Shown here in pieces: positions 16,200 to 25,637 of a stretch of 64,000 nucleotides of DNA (the first letter of the stretch is position 1; each line of letters begins with the position of its first letter). Source of the stretch: Sphingobium psychrophilum (lineage in GTDB: Bacteria > Pseudomonadota > Alphaproteobacteria > Sphingomonadales > Sphingomonadaceae); NCBI RefSeq assembly GCF_012927105.1, contig NZ_JABBFV010000001.1:310001-374000 (forward strand), written 5' to 3'. Under the pieces are notes generated by a model, which worked only from the letters and a program-made list of their open reading frames with translations, did no database searches and was not told where the DNA came from. Made by a program: the position numbers and the translations under genes.

Positions 16200-17086
16200 G
16201 CTGGCGCGTTCGCGCGCAGGTCCAGCCGGCTCGCCCGGTCGAAAATCGTCAGCACCAGAGGATCGGACTCCGCTGCCCGCATCGCGACCTGAAATTCGAC
16301 CGGGGGCATGGCGGGGGCATCGGGCACCGGCACAAGGCACCCGTTTGCGATGTGCTGGCGCACCATCGGCTGGGGGAAGATGCCGATTCCGCCGCCTTCC
16401 AGCACGATGTCGATCATCGTGCGGACATTGTTGCACAGGTTGAGCGGGCAGTCGGCGAGGTCCGACGCGGCGATCGCCTCCTTCATGATGCGATAGAGCG
16501 GCGACAGGTTGGTGAGCGACCAGATCGGCGTCTGGGCTGCGTCCATGGCGCGGACTATCGACGGACTGGCCAGCCAGAGCAGATCGACGCTGCCGATCGG
16601 GGCGGTGCGCAGCATCGGATGGGCGATCCGGCCCGCGGCAAAGGCGATGTCGGTGCGGCCGGAGGCGAGTTGCTGGATCAGATCGACCGTTAGCGCAATG
16701 TCTACCTCCAGTGACACATGGGGCAGGTCCAGTCCCAGTTGCGCGACGAAGCCGGGCAGGCAGCTGGCCGCGGCGATCTCCCCCGCGCCGATGCGGATGA
16801 TCCCGGTCGCGCCCGATATGTCGCTGCATCCCATCAGTACGCCCTGGAACCGCGCCCACAGCGGTTCGCTTTCGCGGACCAGTTCGCGCCCGGCCGGAGT
16901 TAGCGCCATGCTGCGCCCCTCCCGACGGAACAGTGCGGTGCCCAGATGGCCTTCCAGTTCGCGCACGCGCGCCGAAATGGCGGGCTGGGTGGTGTTAAGC
17001 CGCGCCGCCGCCGCTGCGAAAGTGCCGAGCCGGGCGATCCAGAGCAGCGTTTCGAGATGATAGAAGGCGATGCGATTGATAGACAT
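16196..17086 (-). CDS. LysR family transcriptional regulator
   Basis: 296-residue regulator. The winged HTH ([20 protein letters not shown], then [17 protein letters not shown]) spans about residues 7-66; the rest is a periplasmic-binding-like effector domain ([18 protein letters not shown] and [12 protein letters not shown]). ATG 17086 is preferred over GTG 17089. It is divergent from the CoA-transferase genes with 91 bases between start codons, and a good T-N11-A palindrome lies in that gap, so it probably controls scoAB. The stop overlaps that of thiG by 3 bases in a shared CTAG. Confidence 0.92.
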   Translation of the reverse strand: MSINRIAFYHLETLLWIARLGTFAAAAARLNTTQPAISARVRELEGHLGTALFRREGRSMALTPAGRELVRESEPLWARFQGVLMGCSDISGATGIIRIGAGEIAAASCLPGFVAQLGLDLPHVSLEVDIALTVDLIQQLASGRTDIAFAAGRIAHPMLRTAPIGSVDLLWLASPSIVRAMDAAQTPIWSLTNLSPLYRIMKEAIAASDLADCPLNLCNNVRTMIDIVLEGGGIGIFPQPMVRQHIANGCLVPVPDAPAMPPVEFQVAMRAAESDPLVLTIFDRASRLDLRANAPA

Positions 17087-17110
17087 CACTTATGTTTAAC
17101 CGAAAAAACA

Positions 17111-17127
17111 AATCATTGGTATTGATT
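17111..17127. promoter_or_regulatory. LysR-type operator (T-N11-A)
   Basis: AATCA-TTGGTAT-TGATT: 5-bp inverted arms, matching the LysR T-N11-A rule, in the A/T-rich divergent region between lysR (start 17086) and scoA (start 17178). Likely binding site for the adjacent regulator. Confidence 0.6.
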
Positions 17128-17177
17128 GGTTGTGATGCCTAAGAGCGGTGTGAACTTTCAAAAAAGGAAGGATGCCG

Positions 17178-17888
17178 ATGGCCAGGAAGCTTTACCCCGA
17201 TGCCGCTGCGGCGCTGGAAGGATTGCTGTTCGACGGGATGCATCTGTGCGCGGGCGGCTTTGGCCTGTGCGGTATTCCCGAACGGCTGATCGACGCGATC
17301 CGCGATGCGGGCGTCAAGGATCTGACCATCGCGTCCAACAATGCCGGCATCGATGGCGAGGGGCTGGGCAAGCTGCTGCGCACGCGCCAGGTCAAGAAGA
17401 TGATCTCCTCCTATGTCGGCGAGAATAAGGAGTTCGAGCGGCAATATCTGGCGGGCGAGCTGGAGGTGGAATTCTGCCCCCAGGGGACACTGGCCGAACG
17501 CTGCCGCGCGGGCGGGGCGGGCATCCCCGGTTTCTACACCAAGACCGGCGTCGGCACCCAGGTCGCCGAGGGCAAGGAGGTCAAGAGCTTCGATGGCCAG
17601 GATTATATATTGGAGCGCGGCATCTTTGCCGATATTGCGATCGTCAAGGGCTGGAAGGCCGATGAAAGCGGCAACCTGATCTTCCGCAAGACGGCGCGCA
17701 ACTTCAACCAGCCGATGGCGACCGCGGCGAAAATCTGCATCGCCGAAGTCGAGGAAGTGGTGCCGACCGGCAGTCTGGACCCCGACGCGATCCATCTGCC
17801 CGGCATCTATGTGAAGCGCATGATCGTGGGCGCGCCCTATGACAAGAAGATCGAGTTTCGGACGGTGCGGACTCGGGAAGCAGCCTGA
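17178..17888 (+). CDS. scoA: 3-oxoacid CoA-transferase subunit A
   Basis: Alpha subunit of succinyl-CoA:3-oxoacid CoA-transferase, which activates acetoacetate in ketone body and polyhydroxybutyrate breakdown. Seen: [68 protein letters not shown] and [28 protein letters not shown] at 17164-17171 is spaced six bases from ATG 17178, so that start is preferred to the ATG at 17172. Its TGA overlaps the ATG of the acid phosphatase gene; the beta subunit follows only after two unrelated genes. Confidence 0.95.
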   Translation: MARKLYPDAAAALEGLLFDGMHLCAGGFGLCGIPERLIDAIRDAGVKDLTIASNNAGIDGEGLGKLLRTRQVKKMISSYVGENKEFERQYLAGELEVEFCPQGTLAERCRAGGAGIPGFYTKTGVGTQVAEGKEVKSFDGQDYILERGIFADIAIVKGWKADESGNLIFRKTARNFNQPMATAAKICIAEVEEVVPTGSLDPDAIHLPGIYVKRMIVGAPYDKKIEFRTVRTREAA

Positions 17889-18757
17889 TGTCGGTGGCGA
17901 AGCGCTTGGGTTGGGCGCTGCTGCTGGCGCCGTTGGCGGCTTGCGCGACCGTAGCGCCGTCGCCCGCGCCTGTGGCCGATCCACCTGCAGGGATGCAATA
18001 TCTCTACGGATCGGGCGAAGGAGCCGCGATTTCGGCGCAGGCCTGGAATGGGCTGCTGACCTATGTATCGGCCAAGATTAAGTCGCGGCCGACGGACAGC
18101 GTCGTGCTGGCCGATGGGGCGAGCCTTGCCGCGCCACGGTTCGTGCCCTGTGGCGACAAGCCCTTTGCCGCGGTGTTCGACGTCGATGAAACGGTGATGC
18201 TCAACATCGGCTATGAATATCATGATGCGAAGACCGGCCGGGGCTTCGATGCTGCCGCCTGGGACGCTTGGGAGAAGACGGGCGAGGGCGCGGTCGGGCC
18301 GGTGCCGGGTGCCGACCGGGGGGTGGCCGCGCTGCGCGGCCTGGGCGTGACCGTCATCTTCAACACCAACCGGTCGGCCGCCAATGCCGATGCGACCGTG
18401 CGCGCGATCAAGGCCGCGGGCCTGGGCGACGCGGTGCATGGCCGGACGCTGTATCTGAGCGGCGACGATTCGATGGGATCGCGCAAGGATGGCCGCCGCG
18501 CGACGATCGCTGCGCAATATTGCGTCATCGCGATGGGCGGCGACCAGCTTGGCGATTTTTCGGACCTGTTCAACTCCGCGCAGCCCGTATCCGCACGCCG
18601 CGCCGCAACGCTGCAACCGCCGGTCGCTGGCCTGTGGGGCCATGGCTGGTTCGTGATGCCCAACCCCGTCTATGGCAGCGGCCTCAAGGGCGGGTTTGAC
18701 GACATATTTCCTATGGACAAGAGGTGGGCGCCGCCCGCCGGAGAGGCAGGAAGATGA
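17888..18757 (+). CDS. HAD-superfamily acid phosphatase, lipoprotein e(P4) family
   Basis: 289-residue exported class B-like (HAD IIIB) acid phosphatase. Lipoprotein signal LLAPLAAC-A at residues 12-20; nucleophile motif AVFDVDETVMLN; WDAWEKTGEG; VIFNTNRSAANADAT (motif II); YLSGDDSMGSRKDGRR and GDQLGDFSDLF (motif IV acidic residues). e(P4) proteins dephosphorylate nucleotides such as NMN at the outer surface. Overlaps the scoA stop by one base (TGATG), so it is probably translated from the same message. Its presence between scoA and scoB has no obvious metabolic logic. Confidence 0.88.
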   Translation: MSVAKRLGWALLLAPLAACATVAPSPAPVADPPAGMQYLYGSGEGAAISAQAWNGLLTYVSAKIKSRPTDSVVLADGASLAAPRFVPCGDKPFAAVFDVDETVMLNIGYEYHDAKTGRGFDAAAWDAWEKTGEGAVGPVPGADRGVAALRGLGVTVIFNTNRSAANADATVRAIKAAGLGDAVHGRTLYLSGDDSMGSRKDGRRATIAAQYCVIAMGGDQLGDFSDLFNSAQPVSARRAATLQPPVAGLWGHGWFVMPNPVYGSGLKGGFDDIFPMDKRWAPPAGEAGR

Positions 18758-18770
18758 TGGGAAGCGCGGA

Positions 18771-19088
18771 ATGACGCAAACCAATCATGTCAACGCCATA
18801 TCGCTGGATCATGGGGATGTGTTGACTGACCAGTCACATGAGATCGTGCGTGTTTGGGTAACGAACGGGGCAGGGAGCCATGTCTGGATTTCTGCCCGAA
18901 TGCTCGAAGACCCAACGATATTCGGCTATCTGATGTCCGACACGATCCGACATGCGGCGCGGGCTTACGCCACGACTTGGGGTGTCGATGAGGCACAGGC
19001 TCTACAATCGATCGTCGCCGGACTGTCGGCGGAATTACGCAATCAGGTCGGCGAAATAACGACCATTCAGGAAGGAAGTCTAAACTGA
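18771..19088 (+). CDS. DUF5076 domain protein
   Basis: 105-residue soluble protein from ATG 18771, matching the small sphingomonad family DUF5076 ([20 protein letters not shown], then [20 protein letters not shown]). Function unknown. Its stop codon TGA overlaps the ATG of scoB, and it begins 14 bases after the phosphatase stop, so it lies in the middle of the CoA-transferase transcript. Codons upstream of 18771 (to 18672) overlap the phosphatase gene in another frame and are not included. Confidence 0.8.
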   Translation: MTQTNHVNAISLDHGDVLTDQSHEIVRVWVTNGAGSHVWISARMLEDPTIFGYLMSDTIRHAARAYATTWGVDEAQALQSIVAGLSAELRNQVGEITTIQEGSLN

Positions 19089-19723
19089 TGCCCTGGACTC
19101 GTGACGAGATGGCCGCGCGCGCGGCGAAGGAATTGCAGGATGGTTTCTATGTGAATCTGGGCATCGGCATTCCGACGTTGGTGGCGAATCATATTCCAGC
19201 CGGAGTCGAAGTGACGCTCCAGTCGGAAAACGGCATGTTAGGCATCGGCCCTTTCCCGTTCGAGGGGGAGGAAGATGCCGACCTGATCAATGCGGGCAAG
19301 CAGACGATCAGCGAATTGCCCCAGACCGCCTATTTCAGTTCGGCCGACAGCTTCGCCATGATCCGTGGCGGCCATATCGACTTGACGGTGCTGGGCGCGA
19401 TGGAAGTCGCGGAAAATGGCGACATCGCCAACTGGATGATCCCCGGCAAGATGATCAAGGGCATGGGCGGCGCGATGGATCTGGTCGCTGGCGTCAAGAA
19501 GATCATCGTCGTCATGGAACATACGTCCAAAAATGGCGATCCCAAGTTCATCCCGGCCTGCACGCTGCCGCTGACCGGCAAGAATGTAGTCGATATGATC
19601 GTGACGGACCTGTGCGTTTTCCAGCGTCCCGACCATGATAGCCCGTTCAAGCTGGTCGAATTGGCTCCGGGCGTGACGGCGGAGGATATCGCGGCTAAGA
19701 CCAGTGCACATTATGTGAGCTGA
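19088..19723 (+). CDS. scoB: 3-oxoacid CoA-transferase subunit B
   Basis: Beta subunit of the CoA-transferase, 211 residues. Contains [19 protein letters not shown], the catalytic Glu in [12 protein letters not shown], and [31 protein letters not shown], plus the C-terminal CVFQ and TAEDIAAKT. It pairs with ScoA 1.2 kb upstream. The ATG overlaps the stop of the DUF5076 gene. Subunit genes are usually adjacent, so the two-gene interruption is unusual. Confidence 0.95.
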   Translation: MPWTRDEMAARAAKELQDGFYVNLGIGIPTLVANHIPAGVEVTLQSENGMLGIGPFPFEGEEDADLINAGKQTISELPQTAYFSSADSFAMIRGGHIDLTVLGAMEVAENGDIANWMIPGKMIKGMGGAMDLVAGVKKIIVVMEHTSKNGDPKFIPACTLPLTGKNVVDMIVTDLCVFQRPDHDSPFKLVELAPGVTAEDIAAKTSAHYVS

Positions 19724-19734
19724 GGACGGCCAGG

Positions 19735-20175
19735 ATGAGCCTTGACGGCGTTTATGACGACAATAATCCCTTTGCCCTGATCCTTGCGGGCAAGATTCCG
19801 TCGATCAAATTATACGAGGATGCGCATACGCTCGCCTTCCTCGACATCCAGCCGCAGTCGAAGGGGCACAGCCTGGTCATTTCCAAATGGTCCAGGGCAC
19901 GCAATATATTGGAGATCGAGGACGAGGCGCTGGCGCAAGTGATGGCGACCGTCAAGAAGGTCGCCAACGCGACGTGCAAGGCGCTGGCCCCCGACGGCAT
20001 CCATGTCGCCCAGTTCAATGGCGCGCCGGCCGGGCAGACCGTGTTCCACCTGCATGTCCATATCGTGCCGCGCTGGGAAGGCGGGCCGTTGGGATTCAGC
20101 GCCCATGCGCAAGGTAATGTCGTCGACGCGGCGGCGCTCACGGCGTTGGCCGACGAGATTCGCGCCCAATTCTGA
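19735..20175 (+). CDS. HIT family protein
   Basis: 146-residue histidine-triad nucleotide-binding protein. HLHVHIVPRW near residue 104 is the HIT motif; upstream are NPFALILAGKIPSIKLYED, LAFLDIQPQSKGHSLVI and HVAQFNGAPAGQTVFH. Probably a purine nucleoside phosphoramidase or AMP-lysine hydrolase. Eleven bases after scoB with an AGG ribosome site; could be cotranscribed. Confidence 0.92.
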   Translation: MSLDGVYDDNNPFALILAGKIPSIKLYEDAHTLAFLDIQPQSKGHSLVISKWSRARNILEIEDEALAQVMATVKKVANATCKALAPDGIHVAQFNGAPAGQTVFHLHVHIVPRWEGGPLGFSAHAQGNVVDAAALTALADEIRAQF

Positions 20176-20224
20176 TGCGCGCCCGTTTCGCCGCTAGGCC
20201 GATATCTACGCGGGGAGCGCGCTG

Positions 20225-21520
20225 ATGGCGCTGCGTCCCTTCAACGCGCCCGGCGCGCGCCTTGCGCTGCGGTCCAAGCGCGCCAGCCAGCTGTTTCAGG
20301 GCGAGCGCGGCGAAAGCGAGGTGATCCTCGATATTTCGCGGCTGCTGTCCCGTTCCTTCCATCCCGCGCCGACGGGCATCGATCGCGTCGAATATGTCTA
20401 CGCGCGCGAATTGCTGGGGCGGATGCCCGATCGTCTGGCGTTTTCGGCGGTGCATCCTGCCGGGGGTTATTATGGGCGACTGAATAGCGCTGCCGTGCGG
20501 CAGTTCCTGGCCTTTACGGCCTCCAAATGGCGTAGTGCCCGATCGACCGATGCCGGCGAGGGCAAAGCCGCGGTGATCCGCCACCTGTTCGCCACCCGGC
20601 CCCGCCCGGTGCCGCGCGCGTCGGGGCCGCGCGTATATCTGCAGGTGTCGCCGCACCATCTGGACGACCATGCCCAGGTCGGCGCGATCCTGCGGGCGGA
20701 AGGCGCGAAGTTCATCACCCTGGTACATGACGTCATTCCGCTGAGCCATCCCGAATATGCCCGGCCGCAGGGAGCGGACGAACATCGCCGCCGGGTGCGC
20801 ACGATCGACAGTTTCGCAAGCGGCATCATCGGCAACAGCCAGGCGACCATTGATGCGCTGGCGCCCCATATGCGCCACGGCCTTAGCGGACGGGCGATTC
20901 GCGTCGCGCATTTCGGGGCCGATGCGGCCGACATCTTCGGCGCCAAGGGCGAGGCGCTGCCCGAACGACCCTATTTCGTCTATATTTCGACGATCGAGCC
21001 GCGGAAGAATCACCTGCTGCTGCTCAACCTGTGGCGGCGCATGGTCGAACGGCTGGGCGATGCGACCCCGGTGCTGGTGTTGATCGGCCGACGCGGCTGG
21101 GAAAACGAAAATGTCATCGACATGCTGGACCGGGCCGAGGCGCTGCGCGGCCATGTGATCGAAGCGGGCGAGGTGTCGGACAATCGCATGCAGGCGCTGG
21201 TCGCGAACGCCCGCGCCATGTTGATGCCGTCCTTCGCCGAAGGCTTCGGCATGCCCGTGGTGGAGGCGCTGGCGGCCGGCGTGCCGGTGATTTGCAGCGA
21301 CATCACCGCCCATCGCGAGGTTGGCGGCGATGCGCCGGATTATCTTGACCCGCTCGACGGACTGGGATGGATGCAGGCGATCGAGGCCTATAGCCAGCCC
21401 GATGCGCCCGATCGCGCGGCCCAGATCGCGCGGCTGGCCCATTGGCGCGCGCCGACCTGGCGCGACTATTTCGACATAGTGACTGACCTGATCGAAGAGG
21501 TGACAGCGCAAGTTTCTTGA
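20225..21520 (+). CDS. GT4 family glycosyltransferase
   Basis: 431-residue retaining glycosyltransferase of GT-B fold. N-terminal donor-independent half includes VILDISRLLSRS and TGIDRVEYVYAREL; the C-terminal half has FVYISTIEPRKNHLLLL, VLIGRRGWENENV and the E-x7-E nucleotide-sugar motif in SFAEGFGMPVVEALAAGVPVI, followed by SDITAHREVGGD. Probably builds a surface polysaccharide together with KpsC and KpsS downstream. A GGGGAG ribosome site precedes ATG 20225. Confidence 0.9.
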   Translation: MALRPFNAPGARLALRSKRASQLFQGERGESEVILDISRLLSRSFHPAPTGIDRVEYVYARELLGRMPDRLAFSAVHPAGGYYGRLNSAAVRQFLAFTASKWRSARSTDAGEGKAAVIRHLFATRPRPVPRASGPRVYLQVSPHHLDDHAQVGAILRAEGAKFITLVHDVIPLSHPEYARPQGADEHRRRVRTIDSFASGIIGNSQATIDALAPHMRHGLSGRAIRVAHFGADAADIFGAKGEALPERPYFVYISTIEPRKNHLLLLNLWRRMVERLGDATPVLVLIGRRGWENENVIDMLDRAEALRGHVIEAGEVSDNRMQALVANARAMLMPSFAEGFGMPVVEALAAGVPVICSDITAHREVGGDAPDYLDPLDGLGWMQAIEAYSQPDAPDRAAQIARLAHWRAPTWRDYFDIVTDLIEEVTAQVS

Positions 21521-21610
21521 CGCTCGTTGATACAGCCCGCATGGAAGCGGAGAACCGATTGAAAGACCGGCCGTTTGCGCCGAATGGGGGCAAATTGATC
21601 GAGCCAGGAC

Positions 21611-23272
21611 ATGATCTCTGGCGCTGGCGTGGCGGGCCTGCCCATGCATAGACTGGTGACCCATCCCATATTCCTGCGCTCGCCACCTTTTCCCGGTGTC
21701 GCCGTATCGGTTGCGGCTGTGAGTGCCGCTGCGGAAAGCGCGCCGGTTGGCGATAGCGTATTGGACGCCGTGGCGGATGCGCGAGTAGGTGGCGCCTTCT
21801 GGGGTGATCGGCCGGAACGTATCACCATCGTCGTGCGTGCGGGCGTCACGGTTTCGGCCGAACGGTTGAGCGGGGTCGATTCGGACCGCATCGGCATCGT
21901 CGGTGATATGCCGTCCATGGTGCAGGGACGCCGATTGCGCGATCCTGTCGATCCCTGGCATCTGATTGCGGGCGCCGATGCGGTCCATGCCGACATCGAG
22001 GACGAACTGGCTATTGTCGCCGGCCTGCTGGGCGTTGCGGTGTTCGATGGGCAGGGGCGGGCGGTGCCGACCGACCGATTACGTCATGCGGCGCGCGCGC
22101 GTATCGGAATGGCGCGCTATCGCGACTGTTTCACAGATAGGGACGTGCCGGTCGCGCAGGCCATCGAGCGGCTGGGCGAATGGCGCCGTCATCTCGACGG
22201 CAATCGCGGCATTGCCGCCGCCAGCGGCATGGCCTTCTGGAAGCGAGACATGATGCGCCAGTTTCTGTGGGATGGCTTGCGCGCACCATCTTTTCTTCCT
22301 CCCGAAAAAGGCCTGCGCAGCGCCCAGGAATCGGGGCGCGCGCTGGCGATATGGCCTTCACGAGTGCCGGCTTCAACAACGCACGACGCCGAACGGATGC
22401 ACGTTCCGATCTGTCGGGTGGAAGACGGATTTCTAAGGTCCAACGGGCTGGGAGCTGGTTTGCATCCGCCCAGTTCGGTGGTGATCGATCATGCCGGCAT
22501 CTACTATAACGCCTGCGCGCCCAGCGATTTGGAGCATGTGCTGGCGACTCATCCGTTTCCGCCGGCGCTGGTCGATCGGGCGAAGCGTCTACGCGCCGCC
22601 ATCAGCGAGGCCGGCGTTACCAAATATGGGATCGAGGCCGGCCGGATGATCGATTTGCCGGCCGGTCGTCGCACCGTGCTGGCGGTGGGCCAAGTGGACG
22701 ACGATATGTCCGTGCGCCTGGGCGGGGCAGGGGTGGAGGGCAATCTGGACTTTCTGTCCCGCGTGCGCCGCAGCGAGCCAGATGCGTGGATCATCTACCG
22801 TCCCCATCCCGACGTCCAGGCCGGGCATCGCCGCGGTCATCTGAGCGACGCCGCGATCCTCAGCCATGCCGACGCGATCGATAGCGGGGCGCCTTTGATG
22901 GCGATGGTGCAGGCGGTCGATGACGTGCATGTGCTGTCGTCGTTGACCGGATTCGAGGCGCTGGTGCGCGGACAGTCCGTGACCGTCCATGGCATGCCCT
23001 TCTACGCCGGTTGGGGCCTGACCCGCGATCTTGCCGAACCTACGGGCCGCCGGGGACGTCGGCTGACCGTGGATCAACTGGTCGCCGGCACGCTCATTCT
23101 CTATCCTCGATATATTGATCCGGTGACGCGTTTGCCTTGCGGCCCGGAACTGATGGTGGATCGCATGGCAAGTGCATCGACACCGAACCTCACCTGGCTT
23201 ATCAGAGCACGAGCGGCACAGGGAAAGCTACGAAGATTTATGACTTTGTGCGCCGAGTTTCTTCATGACTGA
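21611..23272 (+). CDS. Capsule polysaccharide beta-Kdo transferase, KpsC-like (short form)
   Basis: 553-residue protein of the KpsC family, which adds the beta-Kdo linker to phosphatidylglycerol in group 2 capsules. KpsC normally has two glycosyltransferase modules. Here a complete module spans about residues 205-553 (RVEDGFLRSNGLGAGL near 269, VVIDHAGIYYNA, DAWIIYRPHPDV, SSLTGFEALVRGQSVTVHG, FYAGWGLTRD). The first ~200 residues match only the latter half of a module (VHADIEDELAIVAGLLG, then LGEWRRHLDGNRGIAAASGM) and lack a second GFLRS motif. The frame begins at ATG 21611 after a 90-base gap from GT4 and overlaps kpsS by 8 bases. Confidence 0.87.
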   Translation: MISGAGVAGLPMHRLVTHPIFLRSPPFPGVAVSVAAVSAAAESAPVGDSVLDAVADARVGGAFWGDRPERITIVVRAGVTVSAERLSGVDSDRIGIVGDMPSMVQGRRLRDPVDPWHLIAGADAVHADIEDELAIVAGLLGVAVFDGQGRAVPTDRLRHAARARIGMARYRDCFTDRDVPVAQAIERLGEWRRHLDGNRGIAAASGMAFWKRDMMRQFLWDGLRAPSFLPPEKGLRSAQESGRALAIWPSRVPASTTHDAERMHVPICRVEDGFLRSNGLGAGLHPPSSVVIDHAGIYYNACAPSDLEHVLATHPFPPALVDRAKRLRAAISEAGVTKYGIEAGRMIDLPAGRRTVLAVGQVDDDMSVRLGGAGVEGNLDFLSRVRRSEPDAWIIYRPHPDVQAGHRRGHLSDAAILSHADAIDSGAPLMAMVQAVDDVHVLSSLTGFEALVRGQSVTVHGMPFYAGWGLTRDLAEPTGRRGRRLTVDQLVAGTLILYPRYIDPVTRLPCGPELMVDRMASASTPNLTWLIRARAAQGKLRRFMTLCAEFLHD

Positions 23273-24536
23273 CGCTTCGACACGGACGTTTCTTTTCCTG
23301 CAAGGCCCGCATGGCCCCTATTTCGCTATGCTGGCCGATGCGTTGCGCAAGCGCGGGCATATCGCGCTGCGGATCAATATCAATGGCGGCGACAAGATCG
23401 ACTGGCCAGGTGAAGCGAGCGATTACAGAGGCACGTTTCGCAACTGGCCGTTGTTTTTCGACGATTTCGTCGTGAACCATGGCGTTACCGACCTGATCCT
23501 CTATGGCGACTGTCGACCCTATCACGCCTCCGCGCATGGTATGGCCAGATTGCGGTCCGTGCGGGTGCATGTGGTGGAGGAAGGCTATATCCGTCCAGAC
23601 TTCCTGACGTTGCAGGATGATGGCGTGAACGGCAATTCGACCCTGCCGCTCGATCCGCAATGGTATCTGGATGAAGCCCGTAAGCTTGATCAGGTAGAGG
23701 TGACCTTCCCTCCCGTACCGTCTACGTTTCGCGCGCGTGCGCGAAACACCATGCGCAACGGCCTGGCATCTGCGTTGATGCGGCCGCTTTTCCCCTATTA
23801 CCGCACGCATCGGCCCCATAGTTTCATCATGGAATCGGTAGCTTGGACCTACAAGTTGCTGGTGGGCAAGCACCATGCGGCTAAATCCTTGACGCAATGG
23901 GAAAAGGTGCGGGATCGCCCTTATTTCGCGCTGCCTCTGCAACTTAATTCCGACTATCAGATTCGGATACATTCGCCCTTTGGGGATATGCGCGCCGCGT
24001 TGCGCTTCGTCCTCAAGAGCTTCGCACACCATGCGCCCGACGACGTCGCGCTGGTGGTGAAGCGGCATCCGCTCGATTCAGGCCTGGTGTCCTGGTCGCG
24101 GCTGACGCGCAGGCTGGCAGCGAAATATGGCGTCGGCGACCGGGTCTTCTATCTGGAAGAAGGCGACATTGCCGAACTCGTCCGCAATGCGGTGGGTGTC
24201 GTAACCGTCAACAGTACGGTCGGAACACTGGCGCTGAACGAAGGCAAACCTGTCACGGTGCTAGGCCATGCGGTCTACAAGGTGCCTGGGATCGTCAACA
24301 CCGGGCCGCTCGACGCCTTCTGGACGGAACCCGGAAAGCTCGATTGCGACCTATATTCCGCATTTCGCCGGGTGTTGATGGATCGTTGCCTGATCCATGG
24401 CGGATTGCTAAGCGAAGAAGGGCTGACGCTGCTGGTCGATAATGCGGTGCGTCGCCTGGCCGGTGAACGCGAACAGGCGAAAGGCGCTGTGATCGTCGCT
24501 CATTCCGCCATCAGCCGCAAATTGCTTTCTTATTAG
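23265..24536 (+). CDS. Capsule polysaccharide Kdo transferase KpsS-like
   Basis: 423-residue KpsS-family protein, the enzyme that attaches the first Kdo of the capsule lipid linker. Seen: FLFLQGPHGPYFAMLADALR at the N-terminus, INGGDKIDWPG, DLILYGDCRPYHASAH, RVHVVEEGYIRPDFLTL, YQIRIHSPFG, VVKRHPLDSGLVSW and VTVNSTVGTLALNEGKPVTVLG. Overlaps kpsC by eight bases, so it is translated with it. Membrane-associated cytoplasmic enzyme. No kpsMTED export genes are in the window; what follows is a degraded IS remnant. Confidence 0.9.
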   Translation: MTDASTRTFLFLQGPHGPYFAMLADALRKRGHIALRININGGDKIDWPGEASDYRGTFRNWPLFFDDFVVNHGVTDLILYGDCRPYHASAHGMARLRSVRVHVVEEGYIRPDFLTLQDDGVNGNSTLPLDPQWYLDEARKLDQVEVTFPPVPSTFRARARNTMRNGLASALMRPLFPYYRTHRPHSFIMESVAWTYKLLVGKHHAAKSLTQWEKVRDRPYFALPLQLNSDYQIRIHSPFGDMRAALRFVLKSFAHHAPDDVALVVKRHPLDSGLVSWSRLTRRLAAKYGVGDRVFYLEEGDIAELVRNAVGVVTVNSTVGTLALNEGKPVTVLGHAVYKVPGIVNTGPLDAFWTEPGKLDCDLYSAFRRVLMDRCLIHGGLLSEEGLTLLVDNAVRRLAGEREQAKGAVIVAHSAISRKLLSY

Positions 24537-24627
24537 CGTCCGCTGAACTGAACTGTTCTGTATGGCGGTTTTTGCTGGGAGGCAGTTTCGATTTGAAGTG
24601 CGAGATCCATGGGATGCGTAGCATTTC

Positions 24628-24657
24628 ATCCAGGGCGGGGCGAGCCCCACCCTGGAT
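24628..24657. other. Imperfect 13-bp hairpin at the distal end of the IS remnant
   Basis: ATCCAGGGCGGGG, loop CGAG, CCCCACCCTGGAT; one mismatch. Lies at the end of the degraded transposase coding trace and could be part of the element's end or a terminator for the kpsS message. Confidence 0.45.
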
Positions 24658-25253
24658 GGCAAAATCTGTCGGGCATTGAGGAGAGTGATTTGCCCCGTCA
24701 GAACCTCATGCGCGGTGCGACAGTTCAAGTACTTGCGAGGGGTGCTGTTGATGCGATCAGCTACGGCCTGGATTTCCTATATCCAATAGCAACGCCAAGC
24801 CCGTGTCAGACGGCAGGAAGCGCCGTATGCGACCGTTGCTGTTTTTCACGCTGCCCTTTTGCCAGGCGCCGATGGCAAGCAGAAATAGCTCGTCATCGCG
24901 AGTTTCTTCTGGAGCGTCGCAAAGGCGGCAAATTCCGTTCCCCGGTCAAAGGTGATGCTCTGGCGCAGGGAAGGGGGCAGGATATGGAAGTGATGCTGGA
25001 TTCCCGCCATGACGCCGGCGGAATGCCGACTGGGATTACGGGCGAGGATGGTAAACCGGCTGCGGCGCTCGACCAGCGAGGTGAGGTTGGCTTTGCCATA
25101 TTCCAACCTGAAGATCATCAGGTCGCCTTCCCAATGACCAAAGCTGCTGCGATTACCGATTTCGGAAGGGCGTTTGCCAATTGTGCGTAAGCGCCGACGG
25201 AAGGCGACGTTGATGCGGCCTTTCAAGCTTTCCTGCGTGTCCGCGGCACCCAC
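24650..25253 (-). mobile_element. Degraded IS30-family transposase
   Basis: Coding trace of the IS30 DDE domain in three frames. Frame A (25253 down to about 24880) reads IGKRPSEIGNRSSFGHWEGD, then SLVERRSRFTILARNPS and ITFDRGTEFA, giving the first two catalytic Asp. A one-base shift is needed before AWQKGSVKNSNGRIRRFLP (about 24880-24790), which stops at 24757; the trace resumes with RINSTPRKYLNCRTAHEVL (24753-24690). In IS30 enzymes the last block normally holds the catalytic Glu (VEN or NEN); here it is Lys (VKN). The N-terminal half of a transposase is missing. Dead element. Confidence 0.85.
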
Positions 25254-25414
25254 TTTTTCTCCAGCGCTTCCAGCCTGGCTTCGATCAGCGGAATATCGGG
25301 CTTGGCGTTGCGATCATGGTCTTCACCGAGGGTTTTCAGCGCCTGTTCGCAATATTCATGATGTTGGTCGCAGAGCGCTTCGAGCAGTTTTGCCAGGCCA
25401 CCTTTCACCCCCAA
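25223..25414 (-). other. Coding-like remnant of unknown origin next to the IS30 trace
   Basis: A frame of 63 codons from a TTG at 25414 reads KLLEALCDQHHEYCEQALKT and DIPLIEARLEALEKKWVPRT. Its composition looks protein-like (amphipathic helix), but it has no good start and overlaps the transposase trace at its end, so it may be the shifted upstream part of the transposase or a fragment of another gene. Not identified. Confidence 0.3.
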
Positions 25415-25475
25415 GATCGCATTAGAAAGTCATCTTGGCAGGTTATGGCCTGAAGGAGCTGCGCGATGCGAGCAT

Positions 25476-25622
25476 TGGCTCGATGCGATGATGTTCATTG
25501 GCGACACCATCTTCCCAGGCGGCAACGACTATCCGGCGAAGCAATTGGGCCTCGACACCGTGCGAGTTCGAGATCCGCAGGAGACGCTTTCGGCGATCGA
25601 CGCGATCGTCGCATGTCAGAAG
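25476..25622 (+). pseudogene. 3'-terminal fragment of an HAD-type phosphomannomutase-like gene
   Basis: The frame around 25488 reads MFIGDTIFPGGNDYPAKQLG then LDTVRVRDPQETLSAIDAIV, which is the C-terminal GD-x4-GGND-x-(P) segment of the HAD-IIB phosphomannomutase/sucrose-phosphatase-like family. Nothing upstream in this frame continues the fold, and downstream the frame runs antisense into modC, so only about the last 45 codons survive. Such an enzyme would suit the polysaccharide cluster just upstream; its loss looks tied to the neighbouring IS remnant. Confidence 0.72.
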
Positions 25623-25637
25623 ACCAGGCGCGGGGCT

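Noticed and set aside
15420..16859. 479-codon minus-strand frame over thiSG and part of lysR
   Set aside because: Shadow frame; both annotated genes carry strong motifs in their own frames.
20138..21988. 616-codon minus-strand frame over the GT4 gene
   Set aside because: Antisense shadow of a high-GC gene with no recognisable motifs.
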